This document shows positions 41,778 through 48,594 of a stretch of 64,000 nucleotides of DNA, piece by piece. The translations under genes were made by a program, and so were the position numbers. The stretch is from DASUPK01 sp963736685. Its GTDB lineage: Bacteria; Actinomycetota; Thermoleophilia; Solirubrobacterales; 70-9. The stretch's first letter is position 1. Every line of letters starts with the position of its first letter. Location: positions 70,353 through 134,352 of the forward strand of contig CAVTPZ010000003.1 in assembly GCA_963736685.1 (NCBI GenBank), given 5' to 3'. A model generated the notes under the pieces. The model saw only the letters and a list, made by a program, of their open reading frames with translations, made no database searches and was not told the DNA's origin.

Positions 41778-41794
41778 GTGCCTTATGGAGGCAC
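41778..41794 (+). promoter_or_regulatory. Hairpin overlapping the ribosome-binding site of the M23 gene
   Basis: GTGCCT-tatgg-AGGCAC forms a perfect 6-bp stem whose loop and 3' arm contain the GGAGG of the downstream TTG start. If it forms in mRNA it would hide the ribosome-binding site, so it could set or regulate translation. No known riboswitch was recognised upstream. Confidence 0.3.
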
Positions 41795-41798
41795 AAGA

Positions 41799-42785
41799 TT
41801 GCTCGCCCTGATGGGCGCGATAGGGGCGATGGCGCTGGCGGCGCCGGCCACCGCGAGCGCGGCGAGCGCCGACATCGCGGCGCTGCAGGTGGCGATGGGA
41901 GCTCTCGGCCTCTATCCCCATCCGGTCGACGGGATCAGCGGCCCGTGGACGCAGAGCGCGGTGCGTACGTTCCAGTCGCGGCACCGGCTCGCCGTGGACG
42001 GAATCGCCGGGCCGCGCACCCGGGCTGCCCTCGGCAGGCGAGGCAAGCCGAATCTCGGTGCCCGGCCCCTGCGCACCGGCAAGCAGGGCTGGGATGTGGC
42101 GGCACTCCAGTTCCTGCTCCACGAGCGAGGCTTCGAGCCCGGCGGCTTCGACGGCGGCTTCGGGCCGAACACCGCGAGCGCCGTGCGCCGGTACCAGTCG
42201 GCCGCGCACCTTCAAGTCGACGGGATCGCGGGGCCCTCGACGGTCAACGCGCTGCGCAACGGTCCCGTCCTCACCACCGGATCGCCGAGCAGCCCGGTTC
42301 GGTTCTTCCGGCCGGTGCCCGGCCCGATCGGCGACCGCTTCGGCTGGATCCCGCCCGGCCGCTGGCACACCGGCCTCGATTTCCCCGAGCCGATGGGCAC
42401 TCCGATCCACGCGGGTGGGGTGGGGGTGGTCTCCTTCGCGGGCTTCAACACAGGCGGCTACGGCAACCTCGTCGTGATCAGCCACCGGCTCGGCTTCGAG
42501 AGCTGGTACGCGCATCAGTCCCGGATCGCCGTGTCGGTCGGCCAGTCGGTGGTCGGCGGACAGACGATTGGTTACGTTGGCTCGACCGGCCACTCGACGG
42601 GTCCCCACCTGCATTTCGAGGTCCGGCACTTCGGCACTCCCGTGGACCCGACCCCCTACCTGCTGGGCTACCGCTCGGCCCGCCGGGTACATGCCGCCGG
42701 GCACCGGCGCAAATGCAGGCCGAACGCCGATGCGCGCGGCCGCGGGGCTGACCCGCTGACCGCGCGCCTCGATCGCTGCCCCTAA
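41799..42785 (+). CDS. Secreted M23 endopeptidase with two peptidoglycan-binding domains
   Basis: 328 residues from TTG 41799, chosen because GGAGG lies 7 nt upstream and a signal peptide (LALMGAIGAMALAAPATASA) follows at once. Two PG_binding_1 repeats (LQVAMGALGLYPHPVDGISGPWT; LQFLLHERGFEPGGFDGGFGPNT) are each about 60 residues and are followed by a LytM-type M23 domain with metal ligands in WHTGLDFPEP and the HxH of STGPHLHFEVRH. It should cut peptidoglycan stem peptides outside the cell. A basic, Arg/His-rich tail ends it. It pairs functionally with the L,D-transpeptidase just upstream. Confidence 0.88.
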   Translation: MLALMGAIGAMALAAPATASAASADIAALQVAMGALGLYPHPVDGISGPWTQSAVRTFQSRHRLAVDGIAGPRTRAALGRRGKPNLGARPLRTGKQGWDVAALQFLLHERGFEPGGFDGGFGPNTASAVRRYQSAAHLQVDGIAGPSTVNALRNGPVLTTGSPSSPVRFFRPVPGPIGDRFGWIPPGRWHTGLDFPEPMGTPIHAGGVGVVSFAGFNTGGYGNLVVISHRLGFESWYAHQSRIAVSVGQSVVGGQTIGYVGSTGHSTGPHLHFEVRHFGTPVDPTPYLLGYRSARRVHAAGHRRKCRPNADARGRGADPLTARLDRCP

Positions 42786-42788
42786 CCG

Positions 42789-43370
42789 CTAGAAGGCCAG
42801 CAGCGAAAAGGTCCGGTTGTCGACCACGTTCCCCGCGGCGTTGTGGACGATCACCTGGAACACGTTCTCACCTGGAATCGGCGATGGATCCGCCAGCACG
42901 TAGTTCACGTAGCCATCGGCGCTGACCATCGTGGCGACGGCCGATCCCGACGCGTTCGGTCCCGAGTTCCCCACGAATCGCACGAAGTACTGCCCTTGCG
43001 CCAGCCGCTCGAGCTGGACCGAGCTGCTGGTGTTGCCGGGCTGGAAGCAGTTGAAGCCGGGCACGTCCGTGAAGTTCGTGTTGCTCGCGCCCGTCGTGTT
43101 GACGACCACGGTCGCCTTGATCCCGCCGGCGCTGCAGAAGCGCTGGAAGCCGGAGGCGGGCGTTTCCCCGAGCTTCGCGGCGTTTCCAGCGTTCGCGACG
43201 CTCAGTCCCTGGGCCTGCTTGGAGATCTCCTGGTCCGCGATCACCCGGACCTTCTTCTTGTCCTTCCCCTTGAGCGCGGCGTAGCCCACCCCGCCCAGGG
43301 CGATGAACAGGGCCAGGCAGGCAACGATCAGCGCAGGGCTGGGCAGCAGCCCTCGAACGAGCTTCCTCAT
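42789..43370 (-). CDS. Small secreted protein, shared-leader family (2 of 3)
   Basis: 193 residues. N-terminal hydrophobic segment SPALIVACLALFIALGGVGY, then a Lys-rich strip (GKDKKKVRVIADQEISKQ) and the stretch AQGLSVANAGNAAKLGE with spaced Ala/Asn as in trimeric fibre-like stalks. The C-terminal domain of about 120 residues is beta-rich with two Cys (FCSAGG, FNCFQPG) and repeats of VVNT/VQVI-type strands; I cannot name it. It shares the leader, Lys-rich strip and the SVANAGNAAK-type motif with the protein at 57501. Start is preceded by AGAGGA 6 nt upstream. Likely exported, perhaps surface-bound. Confidence 0.65.
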   Translation of the reverse strand: MRKLVRGLLPSPALIVACLALFIALGGVGYAALKGKDKKKVRVIADQEISKQAQGLSVANAGNAAKLGETPASGFQRFCSAGGIKATVVVNTTGASNTNFTDVPGFNCFQPGNTSSSVQLERLAQGQYFVRFVGNSGPNASGSAVATMVSADGYVNYVLADPSPIPGENVFQVIVHNAAGNVVDNRTFSLLAF

Positions 43371-43561
43371 CGTGTTCCTCTTTTCGTGATCCGGCGGGCG
43401 CCGGCCTCGGTTGCGCGGAGAAACCCAACGACAACCGAGCGCCGACGCCCAGCCATCCCCCTGGGATCTCCCTGACTTTGTTCTCTTCTACGGAGGAATG
43501 GTCCGTCGGGTTTGGCCAAATGTGGAGATCGGAGTTGTCCGCCTCGGCGGGGACGCCGCTC

Positions 43562-43567
43562 TAAGCT
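43562..43567 (+). promoter_or_regulatory. Candidate -10 box (TAAGCT) of ffh
   Basis: TAAGCT ends 8 nt before the ffh ATG. The rest of the 205-nt gap (43371-43575) shows no gene, and no SRP RNA could be recognised in it. Confidence 0.45.
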
Positions 43568-43575
43568 GGAGCCCG

Positions 43576-44907
43576 ATGTTCGACCAGCTTTCAGACCGCC
43601 TGCAGGGTGTGCTCTCGGAGGTCCGCTCGCGGGGCAAGCTCTCCGAGGACGACGTGAACAAGGCCCTCCGCGAGGTCCGTCTCGCGCTGCTCGAAGCCGA
43701 CGTCAACTTCAAGGTGGTCAAGGAATTCACGGCCGCACTCCGGGAACGCCTCGCCGGCGAGGAGATCTCGGAGGCGCTCAACCCCGGCCAGACCGTGGTC
43801 AAGGCGGTCAACGACGAGCTGACCGCCCTGATGGGCGGCGCCGGCCGCGACCTCGTCTTCGCCCCCAGCGGGCCCACCGTCATCCTGATGAGCGGCCTGC
43901 AGGGCTCGGGCAAGACGACAGCCACCGCCAAGCTGGCCAAGCTCTTGGGCAAACAGAACAAGGACGTCGCGGTGGCCGCGGCCGATCTGCAGCGCCCGGC
44001 CGCGGTCGAACAGCTCGAGAAGCTCGGCGAGCAGGCGAACGCCCATGTCTACTCCATCCCCGGCGAAACCGATGCCGTGAAGGTGGCGAAGTGGGCTCGC
44101 GAGCAGGCGGTCCAGGACAACCGTGACGTGCTGATCGTCGACACCGCAGGGCGGCTTCACGTCGATCAGGACCTGATGGACGAGCTGGCGGAGGTGCGAA
44201 AGGTCACCAAGCCCCACGACGTGCTGCTGGTGGTCGACGCGATGACCGGACAGGACGCGGTGAACGTCGCGGAGAGCTTCGCCGAGGTGGCCGACTTCGA
44301 CGGCGTCGTGATCACCAAGCTCGACGGTGACGCTCGTGGCGGCGCCGCGCTCTCGGTCCGGGCGGTCACCGGCAAGCCGATCATGTACGGCTCGACCGGG
44401 GAAAAGCTCGACGAGATCGAGCGCTTCCACCCCGACCGGATGGCGGGGCGGATCCTCGGCATGGGCGACGTCATGTCGCTGATCGAGAAGACGCAGGACG
44501 AGTTCGACTCGGACCAGGCGGCCGACCTCGAGCGCAAGATTCGAAAGCAGCAGTTCACGCTCGACGACTTCCTGAGCCAGATGAAACAGGTTCGCCGCAT
44601 GGGCCCTCTCGGGAACCTGATGAAGATGATGCCCGGGATGGGGAAGGCCATGCAGGGCATGGGCCAGGTCGACGAGCGCGAGCTGGACCGGCTCGAGGCC
44701 ATCATCCAGTCGATGACGCCCTACGAGCGGGCGCACCCCGGCGAGATCAACGGATCTCGCCGCAAGCGCATCGCGACCGGCTCTGGCACCACGGTCCAGG
44801 CCGTCAACCGCCTGGTCAAGCAGTTCGGCCAGATGAACAAGATGATGAAGCAGCTCTCCGAGGGCAAGATGCTCGACCCTCAGGCCCTCATGCGAAACAT
44901 GCGATGA
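43576..44907 (+). CDS. ffh: Signal recognition particle protein Ffh
   Basis: 443-residue SRP54 homolog. N domain (1-90), G domain with MSGLQGSGKTTATAKLA near 103-118, AADLQRPAAVEQL, DTAGRLHVDQ, TKLDGDARGG, and a Met-rich M domain (LLMKMMPGMGKAMQGMGQ-type segments, 330-443) that binds signal sequences and SRP RNA. ATG 43576 starts MFDQLSDRLQGVL, the canonical N terminus; the upstream in-frame codons are not conserved. First gene of ffh-rpsP-khpA-trmD. Confidence 0.96.
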   Translation: MFDQLSDRLQGVLSEVRSRGKLSEDDVNKALREVRLALLEADVNFKVVKEFTAALRERLAGEEISEALNPGQTVVKAVNDELTALMGGAGRDLVFAPSGPTVILMSGLQGSGKTTATAKLAKLLGKQNKDVAVAAADLQRPAAVEQLEKLGEQANAHVYSIPGETDAVKVAKWAREQAVQDNRDVLIVDTAGRLHVDQDLMDELAEVRKVTKPHDVLLVVDAMTGQDAVNVAESFAEVADFDGVVITKLDGDARGGAALSVRAVTGKPIMYGSTGEKLDEIERFHPDRMAGRILGMGDVMSLIEKTQDEFDSDQAADLERKIRKQQFTLDDFLSQMKQVRRMGPLGNLMKMMPGMGKAMQGMGQVDERELDRLEAIIQSMTPYERAHPGEINGSRRKRIATGSGTTVQAVNRLVKQFGQMNKMMKQLSEGKMLDPQALMRNMR

Positions 44908-44921
44908 GCTGCGCGACCGTC

Positions 44922-44927
44922 TAACCT
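44922..44927 (+). promoter_or_regulatory. Candidate -10 box (TAACCT) of rpsP
   Basis: TAACCT ends 10 nt before the rpsP ATG, in the 30-nt gap after ffh. Confidence 0.4.
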
Positions 44928-44937
44928 CCGCCGCCGC

Positions 44938-45192
44938 ATGTCCGTGAGAATCAGACTTCGCAGGGTCGGGTCCAAGAAGAACCCGATCTGGAGGGTTGTC
45001 GTCGCCGACCAGCGCTCGCCGCGGGACGGCCGCACGATCGAGACGATCGGCCAGTACAACCCGCAGCCCGACCCGTCGCTGATCGTGATCGATGAGGATC
45101 GCGCGAAGCACTGGCTGGAGAAGGGGGCGCGTCCGACGAGGACGGTTGCCACCCTGCTCCGCACCAAGGGCATCCAATCGACCGGTAGTTAG
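44938..45192 (+). CDS. rpsP: 30S ribosomal protein S16
   Basis: 84-residue S16 with the family start SVRIRLRRVGSKKNPIWRVVVADQRSPRDGR and ETIGQYNPQPDPS; the final HWLEKGARPTRTVATLL is also typical. The basic C-terminal tail seen in many species is short here. khpA begins 3 nt after the stop (GTG 45196). Confidence 0.96.
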   Translation: MSVRIRLRRVGSKKNPIWRVVVADQRSPRDGRTIETIGQYNPQPDPSLIVIDEDRAKHWLEKGARPTRTVATLLRTKGIQSTGS

Positions 45193-45195
45193 CCG

Positions 45196-45429
45196 GTGCG
45201 CGACCTGCTCGACTTCCTCGCGAGATCGCTGGTGGAGCATCCGGACCAGGTCGAGGTGACCGAGGTCGAGGAGATCGACGGTGAGGTCGTGCTCGAGGTC
45301 GAGGTGGCTGACGATGATCTCGGCAGGGTGATCGGCCGAGGGGGGCGCGTCGCCAACGCGCTGCGCTCGGTGATGAAGGCCGCGGCGACCCGCGAGGACA
45401 AGCGCGTGGTCGTCGACATACTTGATTAG
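45196..45429 (+). CDS. khpA: KH-domain RNA-binding protein KhpA
   Basis: 77-residue single KH-domain protein. The GxxG loop is GRVIGRGGRVANALR at about residues 43-57, after an acidic first half (EVTEVEEIDGEVVLEVEV). KhpA, often with KhpB, binds small RNAs and affects cell division in Gram-positive bacteria. It lies between rpsP and trmD, exactly the usual place; rimM, which normally stands next to it, is missing here. Stop TAG and the trmD TTG are adjacent. Confidence 0.88.
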   Translation: MRDLLDFLARSLVEHPDQVEVTEVEEIDGEVVLEVEVADDDLGRVIGRGGRVANALRSVMKAAATREDKRVVVDILD

Positions 45430-46089
45430 TTGAACCTCGACGTCTTCACGCTGTTCCCGGAGCACTTCGAGTGGTTCCTGCGCCAGCGCCACGTCTCCAA
45501 CGCCCTCGCGGAGGGCAATCGGCTGGGCTTCAGGAACTACCGGGACACGACCCCGCTCGGGGCCGGCCAGGTGGACGACTCGCCGTACGGAGGCGGCGCG
45601 GGGATGGTGATGCGAGTGGACGTCGTGGACGCGGCCCTCGAGGCCGCCTACGGCTCTGCACGCGGTGAGGTGCGGAAGATCGCATTGACGCCGGCGGGGC
45701 GCCTGCTCGACGAGTCCCTGGCGGCCGAGCTCGCTGAGGAGACTCACCTCGCCCTGCTCTGCGGGCGCTACGAGGGCTTCGACGAGCGTGTCGTCGAGCA
45801 CCTGGCGGACGAGGCGGTCTCGATCGGCCGCTACGTGCTCGCGGGCGGCGAGCTGGCCGCGATGGTGATCGCCGACACCGTTCTGCGCAAGCTTCCCGGC
45901 GCCCTCGGCGGTGCCGAGAGCGCGGTCGAGGAGTCCTACAGCGCCGCCCTCGATGGAGCGCCGGAATACCCGCACTACACACGCCCGGCTTCGTACCGCG
46001 GCTGGGAGGTCCCCGAGATCCTGCTCTCGGGCAACCACGGCCGTGTGAAGGAGTGGCGACTCGAGCAAGCTCGCCGTCGGGCGGAGTGA
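45430..46089 (+). CDS. trmD: tRNA (guanine37-N1)-methyltransferase TrmD
   Basis: 219-residue SPOUT methyltransferase that modifies G37 to prevent frameshifting. LDVFTLFPEHFEWFL at the N terminus, DDSPYGGGAGMVM, LLCGRYEGFDERV and the knot SIGRYVLAGGELAAMVIADTV are visible; the last reads SIGDYVL in most species, so Asp is replaced by Arg. The Asp in VIADTV that matches the catalytic Asp is kept. The C-terminal part (EYPHYTRPASYRGWEVPEILLSGNHG) is standard. TTG 45430 follows khpA directly. A hairpin and a terminator-like element follow its stop. Confidence 0.93.
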   Translation: MNLDVFTLFPEHFEWFLRQRHVSNALAEGNRLGFRNYRDTTPLGAGQVDDSPYGGGAGMVMRVDVVDAALEAAYGSARGEVRKIALTPAGRLLDESLAAELAEETHLALLCGRYEGFDERVVEHLADEAVSIGRYVLAGGELAAMVIADTVLRKLPGALGGAESAVEESYSAALDGAPEYPHYTRPASYRGWEVPEILLSGNHGRVKEWRLEQARRRAE

Positions 46090-46100
46090 AAGTTCTCCGC
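46081..46100 (+). other. Hairpin GCGGAG-N8-CTCCGC at the trmD stop
   Basis: Perfect 6-bp stem with an 8-nt loop that contains the trmD stop codon. It immediately precedes the TAACCT box and the stronger hairpin at 46118, so it may be part of a compound 3' end or leader structure. Confidence 0.4.
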
Positions 46101-46106
46101 TAACCT
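46101..46106 (+). promoter_or_regulatory. Candidate -10 box (TAACCT) upstream of rplS
   Basis: TAACCT would start transcription near 46113, giving an rplS leader of about 60 nt that opens with the hairpin at 46118. A second match, TAAGTT at 46145-46150, lies just after the T-run and could instead be the promoter. Confidence 0.3.
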
Positions 46107-46117
46107 TCCGCGTCGCG

Positions 46118-46145
46118 GCGCGCGCCTCTGGCTCGTGCTTTTTTT
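46118..46145 (+). terminator. Intrinsic terminator or attenuator between trmD and rplS
   Basis: Nine-pair stem (GCGCGCGCC against GGCTCGTGC, one mismatch and one G-U pair) with a TCT loop, followed by seven T, the longest T-run I saw in the window. It ends 27 nt before the rplS ATG. It can end the ffh-trmD transcript, or, if rplS is read from upstream, act as an attenuator in its leader. Confidence 0.6.
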
Positions 46146-46172
46146 AAGTTCCGACCCGATCATCCTCATGCG

Positions 46173-46778
46173 ATGAGCACTGTCATCGAAAGCCTCGAGA
46201 AGCGCGACCTGAAGCAGCGCCCGAAATTCGGCGCCGGCGATCGCGTGCGCGTCCACTTCCAGGTGGTCGAGGGCAGCCGCAGGCGGACCCAGGTCTTCGA
46301 GGGCATCGTGATCAAGCGGCAGGGCAGCGGCGTCCGCGAGACGTTCACCGTGCGCAAGCAGTCGTTCGGTGTGGGCGTCGAGCGAACCTTCCCGCTGCAC
46401 TCCCCGAAGATCGAGAAGCTCGAGATCGCCGCCCGCGGCGACGTCCGCCGAGCGAAGCTCTACTACCTGCGCGACAAGGTCGGCAAGAGCGCCCGGGTTG
46501 CGGAGCGCCGCTGGGGGATCGAGGACGAGGTGCTCGTCGCCGAAGAGGAGGCGGAAGCCGTCGACGCCGAAGGTGTCGCGGTCAGCGAGGCTGAGGCGGA
46601 GCTGGTCGAGCCCCCCAAGGAGGAGGGCGAGGCCACGGAGGCCGAGGGCACGGAGGGCGAGGCCACGGAGGCCGAGGCCTCCGAAGCTGGGGATGCTGGT
46701 GGGGATGAGGCGGAGGCGAACCAGGAGCCGGAGCCCGAGGCTACGGCCGACGCCGCCCCCGAAAAGGCAGAAGACTGA
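46173..46778 (+). CDS. rplS: 50S ribosomal protein L19 with long acidic tail
   Basis: 201 residues. The first 115 are normal L19 (FGAGDRVRVHFQVVEGSRRRTQVFEGIVI, FTVRKQSFGVGVERTFPLHSPKIEK, RRAKLYYLRDKVGKSARV). From about residue 118 a tail of some 80 residues rich in Glu, Ala and Thr follows, with tandem EGEATEAEG-type repeats encoded by a direct DNA repeat. L19 sits at the 30S-50S interface; a long acidic tail is unusual for a basic ribosomal protein. The ATG at 46173 gives the conserved N terminus. The stop overlaps the proposed CTG start of lepB. Confidence 0.93.
   Translation: MSTVIESLEKRDLKQRPKFGAGDRVRVHFQVVEGSRRRTQVFEGIVIKRQGSGVRETFTVRKQSFGVGVERTFPLHSPKIEKLEIAARGDVRRAKLYYLRDKVGKSARVAERRWGIEDEVLVAEEEAEAVDAEGVAVSEAEAELVEPPKEEGEATEAEGTEGEATEAEASEAGDAGGDEAEANQEPEPEATADAAPEKAED
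46622..46677 (+). repeat. Tandem repeat in the rplS tail
   Basis: A 26-nt stretch is repeated exactly with a 30-nt (10-codon) period, at 46622-46647 and 46652-46677. It encodes the Glu/Ala/Thr-rich repeats of the L19 tail and suggests recent slippage or duplication. Confidence 0.7.
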
Positions 46779-47410
46779 AGGTCCCGAGGCCGCACAGTAC
46801 CCAGGGCGCGCTCCTCGAGCTCGTCGTCATCGTCGCGCTCGCTCTCGGGCTGGCGCTGGGCATCCAGGCATGGATCGTCAAGCCCTACCAGATCCCCTCT
46901 GAGTCGATGGAGCCGACCCTCGACGTCGGCCAGCGGGTTCTGGTCAACCGGTTCCTCTACCACTTCAAGGACCCGCAGATCGGCGACATCGTCGTCTTCC
47001 ACCCGCCGCAGGGTGCAAGCGGCGGTGGTGCCGGCGGGGAGTGCGGGGATCCGCGGACCGGCGCGAGCGGCTCGAGCGGAGCGGCCTGCGACGAGCCGAC
47101 TCCGCAGGAGGCGAGCGTGAACTTCATCAAGAGGATCGTTGCCGGCCCGGGTGACACCCTGAGCGTCCAGAACGGTCACCCCGTGGTGAACGGGAAGATC
47201 GCCCAGGAGGACTTCATCCGGCCGTGCACCCCCGGCGGAGCCTGCAATTTGCCGAAAACCATCACCATCCCGCCCGACCACTACTTCATGATGGGCGACA
47301 ACCGTGGGTCGAGCGACGACAGCCGCTTCTGGGGGCCGGTCCCCAAGGACTGGATCATCGGCGAGGCTTTCGCCACCTACTGGCCGCCCGACCGAATCGG
47401 AATCTTCTAG
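46775..47410 (+). CDS. lepB: Signal peptidase I, apparent CUG start
   Basis: 211 residues read from CTG 46775. One membrane helix at 12-32 (ALLELVVIVALALGLALGIQ), then the catalytic Ser44 in IPSESMEPTL, Lys119 in FIKRIVAGPGD and the GDNRGSSDDSRFWGPV box. It cleaves signal peptides of exported proteins. No ATG, GTG or TTG lies in frame between the upstream stop (46706) and ATG 46907, which is the Met after the catalytic Ser and so cannot be the start. CTG 46775 overlaps the rplS TGA as CTGA, mimicking the ATGA/GTGA couplings common here, and AAAAGG lies upstream. An insert rich in Gly/Ser with two Cys sits between Ser and Lys boxes. Confidence 0.88.
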   Translation: MKVPRPHSTQGALLELVVIVALALGLALGIQAWIVKPYQIPSESMEPTLDVGQRVLVNRFLYHFKDPQIGDIVVFHPPQGASGGGAGGECGDPRTGASGSSGAACDEPTPQEASVNFIKRIVAGPGDTLSVQNGHPVVNGKIAQEDFIRPCTPGGACNLPKTITIPPDHYFMMGDNRGSSDDSRFWGPVPKDWIIGEAFATYWPPDRIGIF

Positions 47411-48197
47411 CTCTGCGAAGAAGCCGCGGCGCAAGAAGCGCACGTCCGCCCGCCTCTTTCGCTTCGATCGCTCCTTCGGCCGGCGCTTCGTCGCCGGCGT
47501 GGACGAAGCAGGCCGTGGCTCGCTGGCCGGCCCGCTGCTCGCCGCCGGCGTCCTGATCGATCTCGAGCGAATCGGCCGCTCGGAGCGTCTTGCCCTCGCC
47601 CGACTCGACGATTCGAAGCAGAAGAGCGAAGAGGAGCGGGAGCAGCTCTATCCCGCCGTGATCCGCGCCGCCGCACACCTCTCGGTCGCCGTGCGGTCCC
47701 CGCGCTGCATCGACCGCAACGGCCTGCACGTCTCGAACATGGCCGCGCTCACCGACTGCATGCACGCGGTCGCACAGGTCGATGCAACGCGGCTCGTCGA
47801 TGGTTTTCGGCTGCACGCCTGCCGGCTCGAGCACGAGCGGGTGATTGACGGCGATGCCCGGAGTGCCGCGATCGCTGCCGCCTCGGTGATCGCCAAGGTC
47901 ACGCGGGATCGCTACATGCGCCGCGTGGCACCCCTGTATCCCGAGTGGAGCTTCGAGGGCAACGTCGGCTACTCGACGCCGGAGCACCGCGAGGCGATCA
48001 TGCGGTACGGCATCTGTCCCCTGCACCGGCGGTCATTCGCCTCGGTCGCCTACTCCCAGCTCGGTCTGGGCTCTGCCGCCGGAGAGTTCGAAGCGGTGCC
48101 GAGGTCAGAAGGCGGCGCGGATGTGATCGACATCCGGGAGGCCATCCGCTCCGAAGCTGACCCCGACGACGTCGAAGCGGTAGCCGGCGACGCCTGA
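47304..48197 (+). CDS. rnhB: Ribonuclease HII (start uncertain)
   Basis: RNase HII, which removes ribonucleotides from DNA. The catalytic Asp-Glu pair is in VAGVDEAGRGSLAGPL; further motifs are LDDSKQKSEEEREQLY, the VDGF Asp and SAAIAAASVIAKVTRDRYM. The conserved protein should begin close to the lepB stop (about 47403-47415, at SAKKPRRKKR), but no start codon exists there. ATG 47304 is the only canonical start upstream and would overlap lepB by 107 nt; GTG 47499 would remove part of the active site. The last 30 residues are not conserved and overlap yraN in antisense. Confidence 0.85.
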   Translation: MGRATTAASGGRSPRTGSSARLSPPTGRPTESESSSSAKKPRRKKRTSARLFRFDRSFGRRFVAGVDEAGRGSLAGPLLAAGVLIDLERIGRSERLALARLDDSKQKSEEEREQLYPAVIRAAAHLSVAVRSPRCIDRNGLHVSNMAALTDCMHAVAQVDATRLVDGFRLHACRLEHERVIDGDARSAAIAAASVIAKVTRDRYMRRVAPLYPEWSFEGNVGYSTPEHREAIMRYGICPLHRRSFASVAYSQLGLGSAAGEFEAVPRSEGGADVIDIREAIRSEADPDDVEAVAGDA

Positions 48198-48479
48198 GGG
48201 ACCGCGTCGCTCCGCGATCCACTCGCGGGCGAGCAAGCGCAGCTTGAGCTGCTTTCGTCGGCCGACGGCTTGCGCCGGTCGCTCAGGCCCGCGAACCGAC
48301 CCGGCTCTGCCGGCCTTGACCTCGACGAAGACGAGGGTCGAGCCGTCCAGGGCGACGATGTCGAGCTCCCCCGAGGGCAGGTGGACGTTGCGCCCGACGA
48401 TCCGCCAGCCTGCGCGGCCGAGGCGGGTCGCCACCAGCTCCTCGGCGCGGCGACCGAGCCTGAGACGGGCCTGGGTCAT
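48105..48479 (-). CDS. yraN: YraN/UPF0102 endonuclease-like protein
   Basis: 124-residue protein with a PD-(D/E)xK-like fold: LGRRAEELVATRLGRAGWRIVGRNVHLPSGELDIVALDGSTLVFVEVKAG carries the ELD...EVK motif (quoted here as separate parts of one segment), and the end RFDVVGV matches the family. Possible role in DNA uptake or repair, unproven. ATG 48479 is chosen from the conserved N terminus. The 3' 93 nt overlap the end of rnhB on the other strand. It usually lies between rnhB and comM, but on the same strand; here it is inverted. Confidence 0.85.
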   Translation of the reverse strand: MTQARLRLGRRAEELVATRLGRAGWRIVGRNVHLPSGELDIVALDGSTLVFVEVKAGRAGSVRGPERPAQAVGRRKQLKLRLLAREWIAERRGPSGVAGYRFDVVGVSFGADGLPDVDHIRAAF

Positions 48480-48582
48480 CGCTGAAGAGTGCGGAGTGCG
48501 CGTGGCCGGGCGGCGCGCCAGTCGCAACGAGGGCGCGATCAGACCGTGACGTTCGGCGCGCCAGTCGCGATCCCGCGCCGCG

Positions 48583-48588
48583 TACGTT
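48583..48588 (+). promoter_or_regulatory. Candidate -10 box (TACGTT) of comM
   Basis: TACGTT ends 6 nt before the comM ATG at 48595, consistent with a leaderless start. Confidence 0.45.
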
Positions 48589-48594
48589 CGCGGC

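Noticed and set aside
43371..43575. SRP RNA or tRNA gene upstream of ffh
   Set aside because: No conserved GGAA-tetraloop hairpin of SRP RNA and no T-loop or anticodon arm could be seen; no tRNA was recognised anywhere in the window.
43591..46068. 825-codon open frame antisense to ffh-rpsP-khpA-trmD
   Set aside because: It spans four clear genes on the plus strand and shows only low-complexity composition typical of high-GC antisense frames.
46707..46910. ATG 46907 as the lepB start
   Set aside because: This Met follows the catalytic Ser in SESM; starting here would delete the membrane helix and the nucleophile.
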